Source: Dillenia suffruticosa | Lineage: Eukaryota; Streptophyta; Magnoliopsida; Dilleniales; Dilleniaceae | Length of the DNA stretch: 64,000 nucleotides | Direction: 5' to 3' | Assembly: GCA_033439265.1 (NCBI GenBank) | Contig: JAVTVX010000021.1 | Coordinates: 15,093,001 to 15,157,000 of the forward strand | Part shown: positions 33,456 through 55,880 of the stretch, piece by piece | Layout: each line of letters starts with the position of its first letter | How positions within the stretch are numbered: position 1 is the first letter of the stretch | Notes under the pieces: model-generated | What the model was told of the DNA's origin: nothing | Database searches by the model: none | Seen by the model: the letters and a program-made list of their open reading frames with translations, nothing else | Translations under genes and position numbers: made by a program

Positions 33456-33858
33456 TCTTAGGTTTTTTACCGCAAGATGAGAGTTGGGAATTATTTTGCA
33501 AGAAATCATTTCCGCAACAACAGCAGTTATTTTCTTCAAGGCAATTTGTAGAAGCTGGGAAGAGAGATGGTGGAAAAATGCAAGAAGCCTATTCATGACA
33601 AGATTCGGCGGCATTTGAGAAATAGTAATGCAATCGAGTCAATCCGTATTAGATGATACTAAACCCTAAGTTTTGAGGATTTGCCTTGGCAACTCAGGTC
33701 ATACTCTCTCCAGAAGACTCCAGAATCCGTACAGAACATCTATGGCGAGTGTGGATGGCTGAGGGTTTCAAACGAAATGAAGAAGAAACAACTCTGGAGG
33801 AGACAGCTTAAGAGTGTTAAATATGAGTTAATAGAAGCCTGATTCAGGTAGCAGATAT
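33456..33858 (+). pseudogene. NLR disease-resistance gene fragment, heavily decayed
   Basis: Short NB-ARC pieces lie in the right order but different frames. These are DESWELFCKKSFP (33476 onward), LGREMVEKC near 33550, SPEDSRIRTEHLW and VWMAEGFKRNEEE (about 33710-33800), then NRSLIQVA near 33830. They correspond to the RNBS-C/GLPL flank, RNBS-D and the pre-MHD stretch of CC-NBS-LRR proteins. The GLPL motif itself and everything N-terminal and LRR-side are missing. Several frameshifts and stops separate the pieces. It is too short and broken to function. Confidence 0.75.
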
Positions 33859-34421
33859 AATTATTCTTGAACTTGAAAATATTTTAGTATTCAATTGTTA
33901 TTATTTTTTGTCATTAATTTGATGAGCACTCCAGTTCACAGGCAATTGCTCATCAACCTCAAAAAGTGTTTTGAGGATAAATCTCTCTTCATTCGACTAC
34001 CAATCCATTTCAGTGGTACAATCTCTTGCCCTTTAACCTTCAGATCTGAAATTCGAGCAATCCTCGTTCCTCCAACAGGCTTTGCCCTTGCAAGGCCAAT
34101 AAAAATAGAAAGCCGCCTTTGATGGCAATCCATGAATAGGAATAAGGAGTCAACCAAACAAAATGGACAGACCCACACAATGGATTTAAAGTACACAAAA
34201 AACTTGAACAACGTACTTAGTATAGCATCCATATTAGAGTTCTGGAAATTTTCTGAGTCAAAAGAATTGATTGTCTTAATCGTGCATTTCCTCATGTCCA
34301 ATATATGTAAATTAAAACCTTTCAAACAAATTACAAAAGAATAGTCAAAATCATACAAACAAAATTGTATCCTGTAAGCCTCGACTAAATATGTTTATAA
34401 TGTTTGAAGTGCCAAATATTC

Positions 34422-39754
<5,333 letters not shown>

Positions 39755-42179
39755 TTTTTATGATGATAGACTTCATCGGAATCCGCCCATTGCGGTGGTG
39801 GTCGTGGTAGTGAGATCAGATCTGTCCGATTTCACTTGAGTGAGATCTCTCTGTATTTTAAGACATTGGATTTGGACAATCGACGAACGGAGCTTCAGCA
39901 CCGTGACTGGTCTTGCAAATAGATTACTCAATTTAAAACGCAGCGTTTCTGGTCTCTCTCTCTCTCAAACCTGTGGCATGACGCGCCTGAGAGAAAATCT
40001 TCACGCCACATGATGAACGATTTTTTAATTTCCATATTTATAATAATATTATATATATATATATATATATATTAAAATTATTATTATATTTAAATAAAAT
40101 AATGAACCATTAGAGTTCATCTTTTCATCTCCCGTACCAAAATATATATCGTATCATGAGAGAGATTTTTTTTTAAGAATGTATATACAAATTTATAAGA
40201 ATGATCTATTTTATCTTTCTATTATAAATCTATAATCAGTTGTAATTTGATATTTGTATTTTTAAAAAATACTTCTATTTTCAAATTTTGACGTATTCGT
40301 AAAGTATCCTTTAAATATTTTGTTATATAAGTAAAGAAAAGAATATACTTTCGATAAAATTTTTATGAAAAGAAAAATCAAAATGTCTTCTCAAGACTAT
40401 AAATTAAATTTGGTAATATAAAAAATATAATAAAAATCTAGATAAACACAATTTTTAATTATATATATAAAATTTTGTTCCCATAATTATATCAAGACTA
40501 TAAATTAAATTTGGTAATATAAAACTAGCCTCGTGGTAGGCTGAGGACCAGGAGTAATATCTGGGATGACTGGCAGTGGATGAACAGAGGGAGCAGTGAT
40601 GGCACAGCTGCTGCTGTTTTCAGCCTCTAAGTTTTCAAGGCAGACAGGCATTTCTCTCAGGGGACTTACGATGATTGTGTGTACTCAAGCCATAACTCTC
40701 ATCTACTTCCCTCAATGGGTTGGCATGTTTTGTGGGCCTTCCTCAGATCTCACTTCATATGATAGAGCAGGCTACAGCCTCCTTGAATAAGATTCAAGCA
40801 TCAAATACAAGTAGCTTCAGAAAAATGAAGTCTGCATATAATTAGCCATTTTCTTTGGGAGAATCTCTGGTTCAAGACATGGCATTAGGAGTTTAAAGTA
40901 GAATAGCACAGATTGGAAAACCATTAGTTACAGCTTGTAACTAGATTTGCTTACAATTTGGGATACCTTTGGTATCTCTGCTAACTTTTAGAGCTTGTTT
41001 CCTAATTATGTCAGGTGCACCTTGAAATGTTAGAACTGGTGATGATGGCAAAACCCACCAATTGCCAATGATTCCAATCAAATTGAATCTTCAGTTCAAC
41101 TCTTGCAATACACAGAAGTTTATTGTCTTCCACTTCAACTTTCCCTGCGTATACCGGCTGCAGAGAAACAAAGAAACCCCATGAGTTGGTTAAAGAGCCT
41201 TTACCAATCCATGGAATCTTAAGATACAAAATGCAGTAAATGAAATAAAAACACATGAAGCATGAATAGGAAAAAAAATTGTTGGTGAAAATCAAGGAAA
41301 AGCCTCTTTTCCACCATCAACGAAATTCTAGATGGATAAAGAAGAGATATGCGGGGACATGGATAATTGATCTATCAAGCAAACATGCAATGTCAAAACT
41401 TTTTCATGGGTTTGTCTGTTCTTAGTATTTTACCGTCACGGTATTCCACCATGCTTCTAATTTTGAGAAATACATACCACCAACTTGAAGTCACACCATC
41501 TCCAGATGACTACCGCTTAACACTGCAACAACAATAAATGACTTGCAGCACCTCATTATGAGATTGATTGCACATCTCGAGTATAAGAATTATGAAGTTA
41601 AGAACTTGACCAGCCGCTGGAAGAAGTACTTATGAAATAACAGAAGATACTAAACTAATATCAGTTCAAATCTAAATCCTTGAATTATAGTTGATTCAAG
41701 ACGGTCTCAATAACAGCAATAAAGATTCATCCCGTCCACAAAATACTCTCCAACTTAGTAAGAGATAGGGAGAGAGTGGATGTATATGTACGCAGCCTTT
41801 CCTTATATTTTTTTATAAAGAGACTATTTTCATATGTCTTAAACCCATAACTTTAATGTTATAAAAAAATAACTTAACCTCTGTACGAAGTTCACCCTCG
41901 ACCTCAAGAACAGCAATAAAACAAATAATTTACACTCAAGTAAATCGGAGGCTTTAGTGTGTTTTTATGACAATCATGCAACAAGTTTTGCGGTCTTCAA
42001 GAGAAAGGCAGAATGAAAGTTAATATTGTAATATCATGAAGCTACACATATAACAAGTACTTCTGCTAACTTGTGAGCTCTCAAAACATGAATTAGTAAC
42101 ATATTACTTGTAATTTCATATAATTACGAAATAGATAATTTGAGATTAGTCGAAAAACGGTAATGGTAAGTGAACCCAT

Positions 42180-42189
42180 CTGTCGACAT
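42180..42189 (+). promoter_or_regulatory. Zinc-deficiency response element-like palindrome
   Basis: CTGTCGACAT contains the core TGTCGACA of the ZDRE (RTGTCGACAY) bound by bZIP19/bZIP23 in Arabidopsis, with one mismatch at the first base. It is about 430 bases upstream of the ZIP start codon. A second bZIP-type core (CCACGTCATC) lies near 42287. Confidence 0.55.
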
Positions 42190-42524
42190 TAGTCAATTTG
42201 TTAGGAAATGATTTTTGTTTTTATTATTTGACTAAATGAAATAGTGACAGAATTTTAAAATATTTTGCTTACGGTCACTCACTTAGCCACGTCATCATTA
42301 CAAGCCAAACTCAAAACTCATGACTCCCATGCAGTGGTGTATTATCACCACACACAAGGCACGAGTCACCAGCGGCATGATTTATTCCAACACTACCCCT
42401 ACAGTCTTAACAATTTACCACTCAAGCACATGTCACTTGCCCAAACACCAAGGGTAAATTTATCTTTTCGATCCCATAAAAATCCAATTTGAAATTTTCT
42501 GCACCTTAACAAACTGCCAAATTT

Positions 42525-42535
42525 TCTATAAAACC
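42525..42535 (+). promoter_or_regulatory. TATA box of the ZIP gene
   Basis: TCTATAAAACC lies about 80 bases before the start codon. A CT microsatellite (42580-42599) sits in the predicted leader. Confidence 0.7.
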
Positions 42536-42612
42536 ATATCACTTCACTCAAATTCTTTCAAGTGAAAACTAAACACCCTCTCTCTCTCTCTCTCTCTCTA
42601 CCCCAAGTCACC

Positions 42613-43757
42613 ATGAAACCAAAACTAGGAATCCATCAAATGGCTCTCCTCATTGTCTCTCTCTTAATTTTCCAACATGCTCAGGCAACATCACCACAAA
42701 CATGCGACGATAGCTCATCGGCGGCCGGGAAGTGTCATGGCAAGCGCCAAGCACTAACTTTAAAACTAATAGCCATAGTTGCTATTCTAGCAACAAGCAT
42801 GATAGGTGTTTGTCTTCCCATATTTTCCCGGTCTGTGCCGGCTTTAAAGCCCGACACAAACATGTTTGTTATAGTAAAAGCATTTGCATCTGGCGTGATT
42901 CTTGCTACCGGATACATGCACGTTTTACCAGATTCCTTCGATGATTTAAGGTCCGAGTGTCTTCCTGAGAATCCGTGGAGGAAGTTTCCCTTCACAACAT
43001 TCGTTGCAATGCTCTCCGCAGTTGCAACTCTAATGGTGGATTCATTTGCCATGAGTTTTTATAGGAAGCGCTTCGCGCAAAATGGTGTTCGAAGGTGTGA
43101 AGATGAAGGACTAGAAATGGAGAAACATCATGGTATGAAAGGGGACGATGATCACGATGATGGTTCAAGGTTGTTGAGACACCGTGTGGTGGCCCAAGTG
43201 TTGGAGATGGGGATAGTGGTGCACTCTGTGGTGATTGGACTGTCTATGGGTGCTTCCAATAATCAGTGCACCATTAGACCTCTTGTGGCTGCCCTTTGCT
43301 TCCATCAAATGTTCGAGGGTATGGGTCTGGGTGGTTGCATTTTACAGGTCTCTCATCACTATTCTTTCAGTCATTAACATCCTTTTTTTTTTTTTTTTAC
43401 ATTTTAATGCAAATTGTTTTAATTGCTTTTTTCTTTGTTATGGTGGATAAGGCTGATTATGGAGCGAAGATGAAGGCAACTATGGTATTCTTCTTTTCAA
43501 TCACAACACCGTTTGGGATAGCCATCGGAATGGGTCTCTCCAATGTGTACAAGGACAATAGTCCTACGGCTTTGATCGTGGTCGGACTCCTAAATGCATC
43601 ATCTGCAGGGCTGTTGAATTACATGGCACTGGTTGATCTGCTAGGAGCTGACTTTATGGGACCCAAGTTGCAGGAAAGTTCCAAGCTTCAAGTTTATGCT
43701 TATATTGCTGTTCTCTTAGGTGCTGGAGGAATGTCACTTATGGCCAAATGGGCTTGA
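42613..43757 (+). CDS. ZIP family zinc/iron transporter
   Basis: Two exons, 42613-43347 and 43452-43757 (1041 nt, 346 aa). The order is typical of plasma-membrane ZIP transporters of the ZIP1/IRT type: a signal-like N-terminus (residues 1-25), an extracellular Cys-containing segment, three TM helices, and a His/Asp-rich cytosolic loop ([15 protein letters not shown]). The signature helix IV follows ([12 protein letters not shown], metal-binding His and Ser), then helix V with HQMFEG and three more helices ending AKWA. It would carry Zn2+ or Fe2+ into the cytosol. The ATG at 42613 has good context (CACCATGAAA). Upstream there is no in-frame ATG, only a GTG. The intron is short (104 bases) and starts with GTCTCT. 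The gene looks intact. Confidence 0.94.
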
Positions 43758-44678
43758 TTGTTTAGACTCTTTCTTTTTTTAATTTTTTGGCCATTATCTT
43801 TCCCTTTGTCTAGAAATGCAAATCTGTTTCTTTTTTCTAACTTTAGTTTTGTCCAGCAATGCTCCATGGAAATTAAAATAAATAAATAAATAAGTAGATT
43901 AAGTTAGGTTTCATAATGTGACAAAATCTTTATTAAATTTCATTATTGAGAGGAATACCTCTTATTGTAACAAATTGAGAGGAAGCACACCCATTAGAAG
44001 AAGATCACACCCATCAAGACCTCACAAATGCGTAGGTCAAAACTTCGATGATAATGGAATCAATTCTCTATTTAATCTTATAGACTTCGAAATAAATTTA
44101 CATTAATTAAAAAAATTAATACAAAAAGTTTAAATTTAGTTTTGTAAATATTTATCAATAATTGAGAAGTAAATACATTATATAGAGTATAAATATTTTA
44201 ATTAATAAAGCTATAGCTATAACAGACACTCGAATAATTTGAAAATTTTTTCTCGTCCTAAAATATGGAATCAAATTTATTAATTTTATTTTTGACTTTT
44301 TTATTGTTACATTTAACAGCATATCAGGGCAAACTTTAATCAAATCAATCAACGGAGAATCGACTCAATAGATAAGAGTGTTATATCTTTTAACTAAATT
44401 TTATGTTCAACTTAATAGAGAAGAGTGTTACGTCCTTTAACCAAATTTTAGTTTTGAAATTTGAAATGAAAAAACTATATTAAGAGAGTTTGAACTTGAC
44501 AATATTTGAATCTAATTAACTGGAGTATGATGTCAGACACGGTTAAAAAAAATGGGTCCCTTATGGACAACTCAAGAGGTAGAGTCATCCCACTTCCATA
44601 CTTTTTTTCTTGATTCGATTTTATTCGATTGCATCTTCTTATTAAAAAAATAATAATAACAATAAAATGTCTCAAATG

Positions 44679-44762
44679 TTCTCAAGAGAACAGTCTAATG
44701 GTACGAACCCATATCTCAAACTGATATTTCTAAATTCAAATTCTTGCATAATAAAAAAAAAA
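44679..44762 (+). repeat. Short tRNA-like SINE with target-site duplication
   Basis: The body has an A-box-like AGTCTAATGGTAC and a B-box-like AATTCAAATTCTTG and ends in an A-tail. Near-identical 17-base flanks lie at 44661-44677 (AATAAAATGTCTCAAAT) and 44763-44779 (AATAAAATGGCCCAAAT). Confidence 0.6.
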
Positions 44763-44901
44763 AATAAAATGGCCCAAATTAAAAACACACATGACCCATT
44801 GAAACCAACTTACAAAAGCTTAAGCAGGTCGAATTGGGCCTAAGCAAGCCCATCATGAAGTTTGCCCATCATTGAACCCAACTTACACGCAGAGTTTCTC
44901 A

Positions 44902-44936
44902 TTTGGCGGGAAGCCACACTTAAAATCCCGCCAAAA
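44902..44936 (+). promoter_or_regulatory. Paired inverted E2F sites in the MCM4 promoter
   Basis: TTTGGCGGGAA (44902-44912) and its inverted partner TCCCGCCAAAA (44926-44936) both match the plant E2F consensus TTTSSCGS. They lie 65-99 bases before the MCM4 start codon. E2F sites are known to drive G1/S expression of plant MCM genes. A telo-box AAACCCTAA follows in intron 1 (45098-45106). Confidence 0.85.
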
Positions 44937-45000
44937 ATTCTCCCTCCCCATCTGCACGCCCATCGCTCTCCCCCCTCTCTCAAACCTAACTCGATCGATC

Positions 45001-50686
<5,686 letters not shown>

Positions 50687-51664
50687 TAAGGGGGCTCCCA
50701 CCTACATCAACCACAGGGTATGTTGAACAAATTCAGTAAGTCGACCATCCAAGCCAAGGCTGATTGCCTTTGGAAATTGTGGAACAAGTTTTTTCTGTTG
50801 CAGCAGCATTTAGAGCAAGATGTTACTTTGCCTCTTAGGCCAGTCATGGTGCATGCAGAAGAAATGACGCATTTCGCTTGTAAATGCTTATTCTTGGCTG
50901 CCATGAAGATGTTCAAATATGCTACCATGTACCTTTAACACAGTATTAATCTATTTTTCACCTTGATTTGTTTTTGGGCAAGGTCTATCTATTTTTTTAT
51001 GAGCGTATCTGATCCTATACTCCAGATTCTTTTCGTGTTTGTGAACATTTGCCAGAGAGGTAGGTTTTATTGAGGCTTGTTAAATACTGAGATTATCATA
51101 ACACGCAAGCCTCTTTGTTGGGGACGGCTTTGCGCTGGTCGACCGACCCCAGTCGGGGGCATGCCCATCACAGGTCCACCCAACTCTCTTAATTGTGGAC
51201 AAGGGGTAAGAATGTCTGGGGACGTGTTCCCATCCATCTGCCGGGCCCTCGATTGGTCGATTGTTTCAACCAGAGCAAATACACTTTCTCCATATACTGG
51301 GAAGGAAATGCATTAATGTAAAACATCTATCTTACAAGATAGCGAACCCTGTTTCTATTATTTTGTTAACATCCTTTCAAGGATTGATGTTAACAGGATG
51401 CCTCCCGTGCAGAGACAACATATTGAACAACAGAAGGAAGTGGAGACTCTCATCTCGAGTATAAAAAGGTAGTAATAGAGACTTAGAATATCATTAAAGA
51501 GTGTTTCAAACCCCCCCCCCCCTCTCTCTAACGGAAGCACAAGCTCTTCCCCTTATCTCGTGGAGGAAAATGACCTAGGAGTCTTTAGACATTTCACATC
51601 GTCATCCACTAATAGATATATATACAAAGTCCCAATGTGATGAGCACCCTACAAGTTAAATGCT
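50687..51664. other. Convergent 3' region between MCM4 and the RD19-like protease
   Basis: The 3' flank of both genes. A GC-rich island at about 51115-51260 (with CGACCGACCCCAGTCGGGGG) stands out from the AT-rich surroundings. It is open on the plus strand but matches no family I know. A C-run lies at about 51510-51521. Confidence 0.5.
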
Positions 51665-53954
51665 CTACTGCGAGGTCTGGACAGCTGCGACAGTCGAAAC
51701 CATCGAGTCGACTCCACAGACATTGCGGCCTCTGCAGATCCTGTAATATCCATTCTCTCCCCAGTTCTCGCCCCATGAGTTCTTTATAATCCAGTATGGC
51801 TTCTCCTTCATCCTGATGGGAGCATAGCCAGATGAACCATATCCAACCAACAACACTCCGTGATCCAACCGCTTTGAGCATATGTATGGGCATGAAACAC
51901 CCCCAACATAGGTCTGCATAAACACAGCATTGATGCCCACTGCATCCAAAGAACCCAAAAGGTCAAAACCAGACCAACCTAACATTAACATGATTCTTAT
52001 GTATTTATGCTGGGATGGAAATCATATCACCATATAAGTGAGGTCAGAGTCATGTACCTGCAAGAGGACCATTCTTTACAAGATTGGCGGCAATTTGATC
52101 TTCATCAAGGGAAACAACACTGAAGTTGGCAACAGAAGCAGCAATCTTTGTCTCGTCAAATTTGCAAGCCTCGCGGTCAGTACCAGTGTAAGGATAGTCT
52201 TCCTCTCTCATAAGTCCACCAGCCTTGAAAGCATACTCAAAGGCACTATTCATCAACCCACCATTGCATCCAGAGTCGCATGAGCCTGGCTCCTCAGGAT
52301 CACACTGCAGAAGACATGTGTCATCTTATATTTTATACTCGTTGTGCAATGTGGCACGATCAAAAGCCAATCTAGGGTCCCAACATGCACAGCGGATGGA
52401 AGTAAACCAAGGATAAGGGATGTTTTCTGGCAACCATCCCATTGTGTGGCTCAATCACTTTCAGATCTCCCATCCCAATAAAAAAAGAGTAATGCTACAT
52501 GCACCAAACTTGTCTAACGATGAAATAGACCAAATCTTACATGATAGTTCATCACAACAACTATAATGCGAACGTTTTAATCTTGTCATTTTGAATTAGT
52601 TGAAATTCCTTTCACGTCCAGCAAAAAAGTTCTTAAAACATGCTGAGGTGGTAGAATGTCACATGGAATTCGACCAATTTAGATTTTGACTCATTTTTTC
52701 AGGCAAAATTCAAAAAAATTAACACAAAAGAGCCAATATTATGAGCTCACAAACACCTTCACGAGTAACAAATCAACATAAAACCTCATATTTAAGTCTA
52801 TTTTGTCCTTATATAGAAGGGAGGAATGGGACAATCCCCTTCCAAGTGTCCATAGGACAATCAATGGGACCACCAACTAGGAACAACTTCTAAATTTCAA
52901 GCCATCAATCAGTTCAATTGCAGTGACTATCATGAACCCAAGTGACCAATTCAAACATATCATTTTCTATTAACCTAGAACATAGTCCCAAATAAACAAT
53001 CGGGCCAATAACTAAAAAGGCAACCATCCAACAATTAGTAATTCACCAAACACTATAATCCCCCCCCCGGGCCAAAAAAAATCTAGAAATATTGGACAAA
53101 AAACCACCTTAGGCAAAATCATACATTCGCATCAAATTAACTTGAAAAAAGTCGAAAAGCAAGGACAAGAAAAAACAAATTTCGTACGTATGTACCTCAT
53201 GATCACAATCTACAAGCTGTTGCTCACTAAGGCTGACCAGCTTTCCAGTAGCAATAAAATTTGCTCCTTCCAAAGCTCCTGTTGTGCTAAACGACCAGCA
53301 CGATCCGCATGCACCCTGATTTTTCCCCCCAAAGTCAACAACAAAAACACAATCAAAACCCTTTTTCTTGGTATATCCTCAATTTTATGCCAATTTAACA
53401 ACACAATCAAGCGGGCCCGAATTATTCCCCAAATCGCCGGTAAACACAATCAAACAACACATCACACGAAAATTCAAAACACTTTTTACCTGATTCTTGG
53501 GAGGAGTTACAGCACCCTTCTCTCTCCAGTCAAAATCTTCCGGCAAATCGTTCGTTGGCAAGATCGGAGCCTTGCTGGCATCAGAAGGCAACCGAAGAGG
53601 CTTCAAGCCGAGATAAGTTCGCCGGAACTCTGTCGGAGTCAGATCGGAGAATTGAGTGACCCCGTGAACCGCCGAGGGGTCAAGCTTCTGGTGACGCCTG
53701 GCACGTCGCAGGTTAGCAGAGAAGACCTTGAACCTATAATCGTGCTCCTGTTGTGTAGGATAAGACTTCTTGAACCTTTTCTTGAAGAGAGAGAAGTGGT
53801 GCTCTGCGTTTAAGAGATGATTGTCTTCTTCGCCGCCGTCAACAACTTGTCGGATAAGTGGATCTTCTTCTTGCTCTGAACAAAATGACGTCGTTGCAAA
53901 GACAACGACGGTCGTGAAAATGAAGAGAGAGAAGAGAGAGAAACGAAGAGCCAT
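51665..53954 (-). CDS. RD19A: RD19-type papain-like cysteine protease
   Basis: Four exons read leftwards: 53954-53490, 53315-53196, 52304-52058 and 51939-51665 (1107 nt, 368 aa, the length of Arabidopsis RD19A). A signal peptide ([20 protein letters not shown]) is followed by an inhibitory prodomain with an ERFNIN-like helix and the FSDLTPTEF motif. The C1A peptidase domain begins near [13 protein letters not shown]. The catalytic triad is Cys161 ([10 protein letters not shown]), His304 ([11 protein letters not shown]) and Asn331 ([10 protein letters not shown]). [12 protein letters not shown] is also present. Such enzymes go to the vacuole and act in drought response and immunity (RD19 is a target of the bacterial effector PopP2). 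Splice phases fit and the gene looks intact. Confidence 0.95.
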
Positions 53955-54033
53955 TGATTTGCAGTGAGAGAAAGAGAACAGAGAGAGAGATTTGTAGAGA
54001 GAAGGGAAGGGTATGGATCTACCAGTCAAGTTT

Positions 54034-54078
54034 GCTTATAGAAGAAGGAGACTGATAACCAATTGGGAGCTGACACGT
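54034..54078 (-). promoter_or_regulatory. RD19-like promoter: TATA box and ABRE
   Basis: On the minus strand CTTCTATAAGC (54044-54034) is a TATA box about 80 bases before the start codon. ACGTGTC (54078-54072) just upstream matches the ABA-responsive element core. This fits dehydration or ABA control of RD19-type proteases. Confidence 0.6.
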
Positions 54079-54346
54079 CGATAGGTAAATAGCGTAGAAG
54101 GAATGTTAGTTGGCCTAACGTGTTTAGTTCGGTTTGGACCTTTTTTTTGAAAATTGAAGAGAGAGAAAGAGAGAGAGAAAGAGAGGCGTTTTGTTTTGGG
54201 GACGTAGGTGACGTTTTCTTGTCTTTCCTCGTGCAGGAAAAGGTTGCGATAAAGTTGGAACATCGAATCTTTTATAAGGGCACTTGCAGTTTGGTTTTGG
54301 GCGCTTTGACCGAGTTTTGTGACACCCTGCCAACTCCTTCCCCCTC

Positions 54347-54382
<36 letters not shown>

Positions 54383-55386
54383 CCAGATGTTTTAAGTTGA
54401 TTTTTTCTTGGCTATTTTTAGTTCATTGTTTGTATAAGTTATGGACAAGAAATCATTCTTAAAATTCAATGAAATTATAATTTGAAATAAATTCTATCAG
54501 TTTTGAAATTATTATTTTTTTTTAAAAAAATTATATTGCCAAAACTGAAATTTGGATAAAGGTATTTGGTTTGTTTCTTCTCTTTCCCTTTCTCTCCCTC
54601 TTTCCATCACTGATTTTATCGGTGCAACAAGCAGAAGCAGCACAAATTACAGAATAAAATAAGGCCTGCAAGTTGGGATAGGAATCATTTCGGTGAAAAG
54701 CACCCATGTTAGGGCATCATGGGCACCGGAATGTACTAAATTACAAGGAAGGTTCCTTGCAACCGCAGGGTACCTTCCTTAGAGACTGTGCTTACGTTTG
54801 TCTCATTTCTTTTCCGAATTTACTCAATATTAATTTGCACATATCTTTTAAAACCTAAGTATTTATTAAAATCTGTTTAAGAATATTGCTGTGAAGGTTT
54901 CTTGTGTTAGTTCCTTAATTAGACTGGAAGACCGTCTGAACCTACCCTTCCACTTACGCAGTCAAAGTTGTAATATTGCAGTACCAAAAAAAAAAAAAAA
55001 GTTGTAATATGGCCCAGACTAAGGAAGATGGTGATGGAACATAGCCCGCCGATCAAAAAAGAAAAAAGGAACATAGCCCGAAGGCCCATCACCACGAGAC
55101 ATGAAAACTTTCGGATCCTCGGCCCATTAGGCATAACATATCAAAAGCATATAATCAATATGGTTTCTGTCTCTCAAGTAGCTAGATACGACCCATCCTC
55201 TCAGCATATAACGACGGGATACTTCTCAATAACTGCTTGATCGGTCTCCATATCTGTTCGGCACTTCATGTCCATGTCAAGTCAAAGATAATATTTGTTT
55301 CTCCTTAAAATATGGAGTCAACCTCCTATAATTATATTTTTGTATTAGGGTAAGTTTGATTCACGGAGCCAAAAGAGAGGGGAAAG

Positions 55387-55600
55387 ACCAACGTGGGTTG
55401 GCTCAACTGGATGTGGGGTTGAGTTTCCTTAAACATGACCGAGATTCGATTCCCACCGGAAACATCGGGCCCTCATGTGTATAGAGTGTTCCCCGTTGGG
55501 AGACCCGCCCTCCGAACAGGAACCACTGCAGCGGTCGGTCCGGATTAGTCGGGGCGAAGCCCCGGATACCGGGCGGTGTCCAAGACATGGTACCAAAAAA
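55387..55600 (+). repeat. tRNA-derived SINE, full-length-looking
   Basis: About 214 bp. The A box TTGGCTCAACTGG lies near 55399 and the B box GAGATTCGATTCCC near 55441. The GC-rich 3' module (GGATTAGTCGGGGCGAAGCC) is followed by GGTACC and an A-tail. The flanks AAAAGAGAGGGGAAAG (55371-55386) and AAAAGGGAGGGGAAAG (55601-55616) form a 16-base target-site duplication with one change. Confidence 0.85.
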
Positions 55601-55880
55601 AAAAGGGAGGGGAAAGGAGAATGGAAGTGAGAGATTAACTTCATTTGGTGGAAATAATTATATTTTCCTTTATTTTATGGGTATACTTTCCCTTATTTGG
55701 TTGGAGTGAAAAGTGAAAAAGAGGGGGAAAGAAAATGAGAGATTTACTTCACCTGATGGAAATAAATATATTTTCTTCTATTTTGTTTGATAGGAGTCGA
55801 AGGAAATGAAATTTGTATTACTTTTTCTTATCTAGTTGGAGTGAAAAGCGAAGGGGAGAGGGAAGAAAATTGATATTACT
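55601..55880. repeat. Tandem repeat of about 100-bp units
   Basis: Units share GGGGAAAGAAAATG, GAGAGATT, ACTTCA, TGGAAATAA and GTTGGAGTGAAAAG. Two near-complete copies and one partial are visible. The SINE inserted at the left edge of this array. Confidence 0.65.

Larger units (their letters stand above)
39755..42612. other. Intergenic between the WD40 and ZIP genes
   Basis: An AT microsatellite lies at about 40048-40072. Two segments look exon-like but are unrecognised. One is plus-strand, about 40641-40790 (TMIVCTQAITLIYFPQW), ending in a stop. The other is minus-strand, 41160-41026, after a CTGCAG acceptor (VYAGKVEVEDNKLLCIARVE). Neither has a partner exon that I could find. The right end holds the ZIP promoter. 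Confidence 0.45.
43758..45000. other. Intergenic, MCM4 upstream region
   Basis: AT-rich. A roughly 48-base unit (AATAGATAAGAGTGTTA...) is repeated twice in tandem at about 44357-44450. A small SINE lies at 44679-44762. GGGCC/AGCCCA motifs at 44771-44865 and paired E2F sites at 44902-44936 precede MCM4. No coding exon was seen. Confidence 0.6.

Noticed and set aside
42562-42612. Longer N-terminus for the ZIP transporter starting at 42562
   Set aside because: The codon there is GTG, not ATG, and lies just before the CT microsatellite of the leader. The ATG at 42613 has good context and gives a normal signal-like N-terminus.
55387-55600. Functional tRNA gene
   Set aside because: A and B boxes are present, but the sequence cannot form a full cloverleaf and carries a long 3' module with an A-tail. 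A SINE explains it better.
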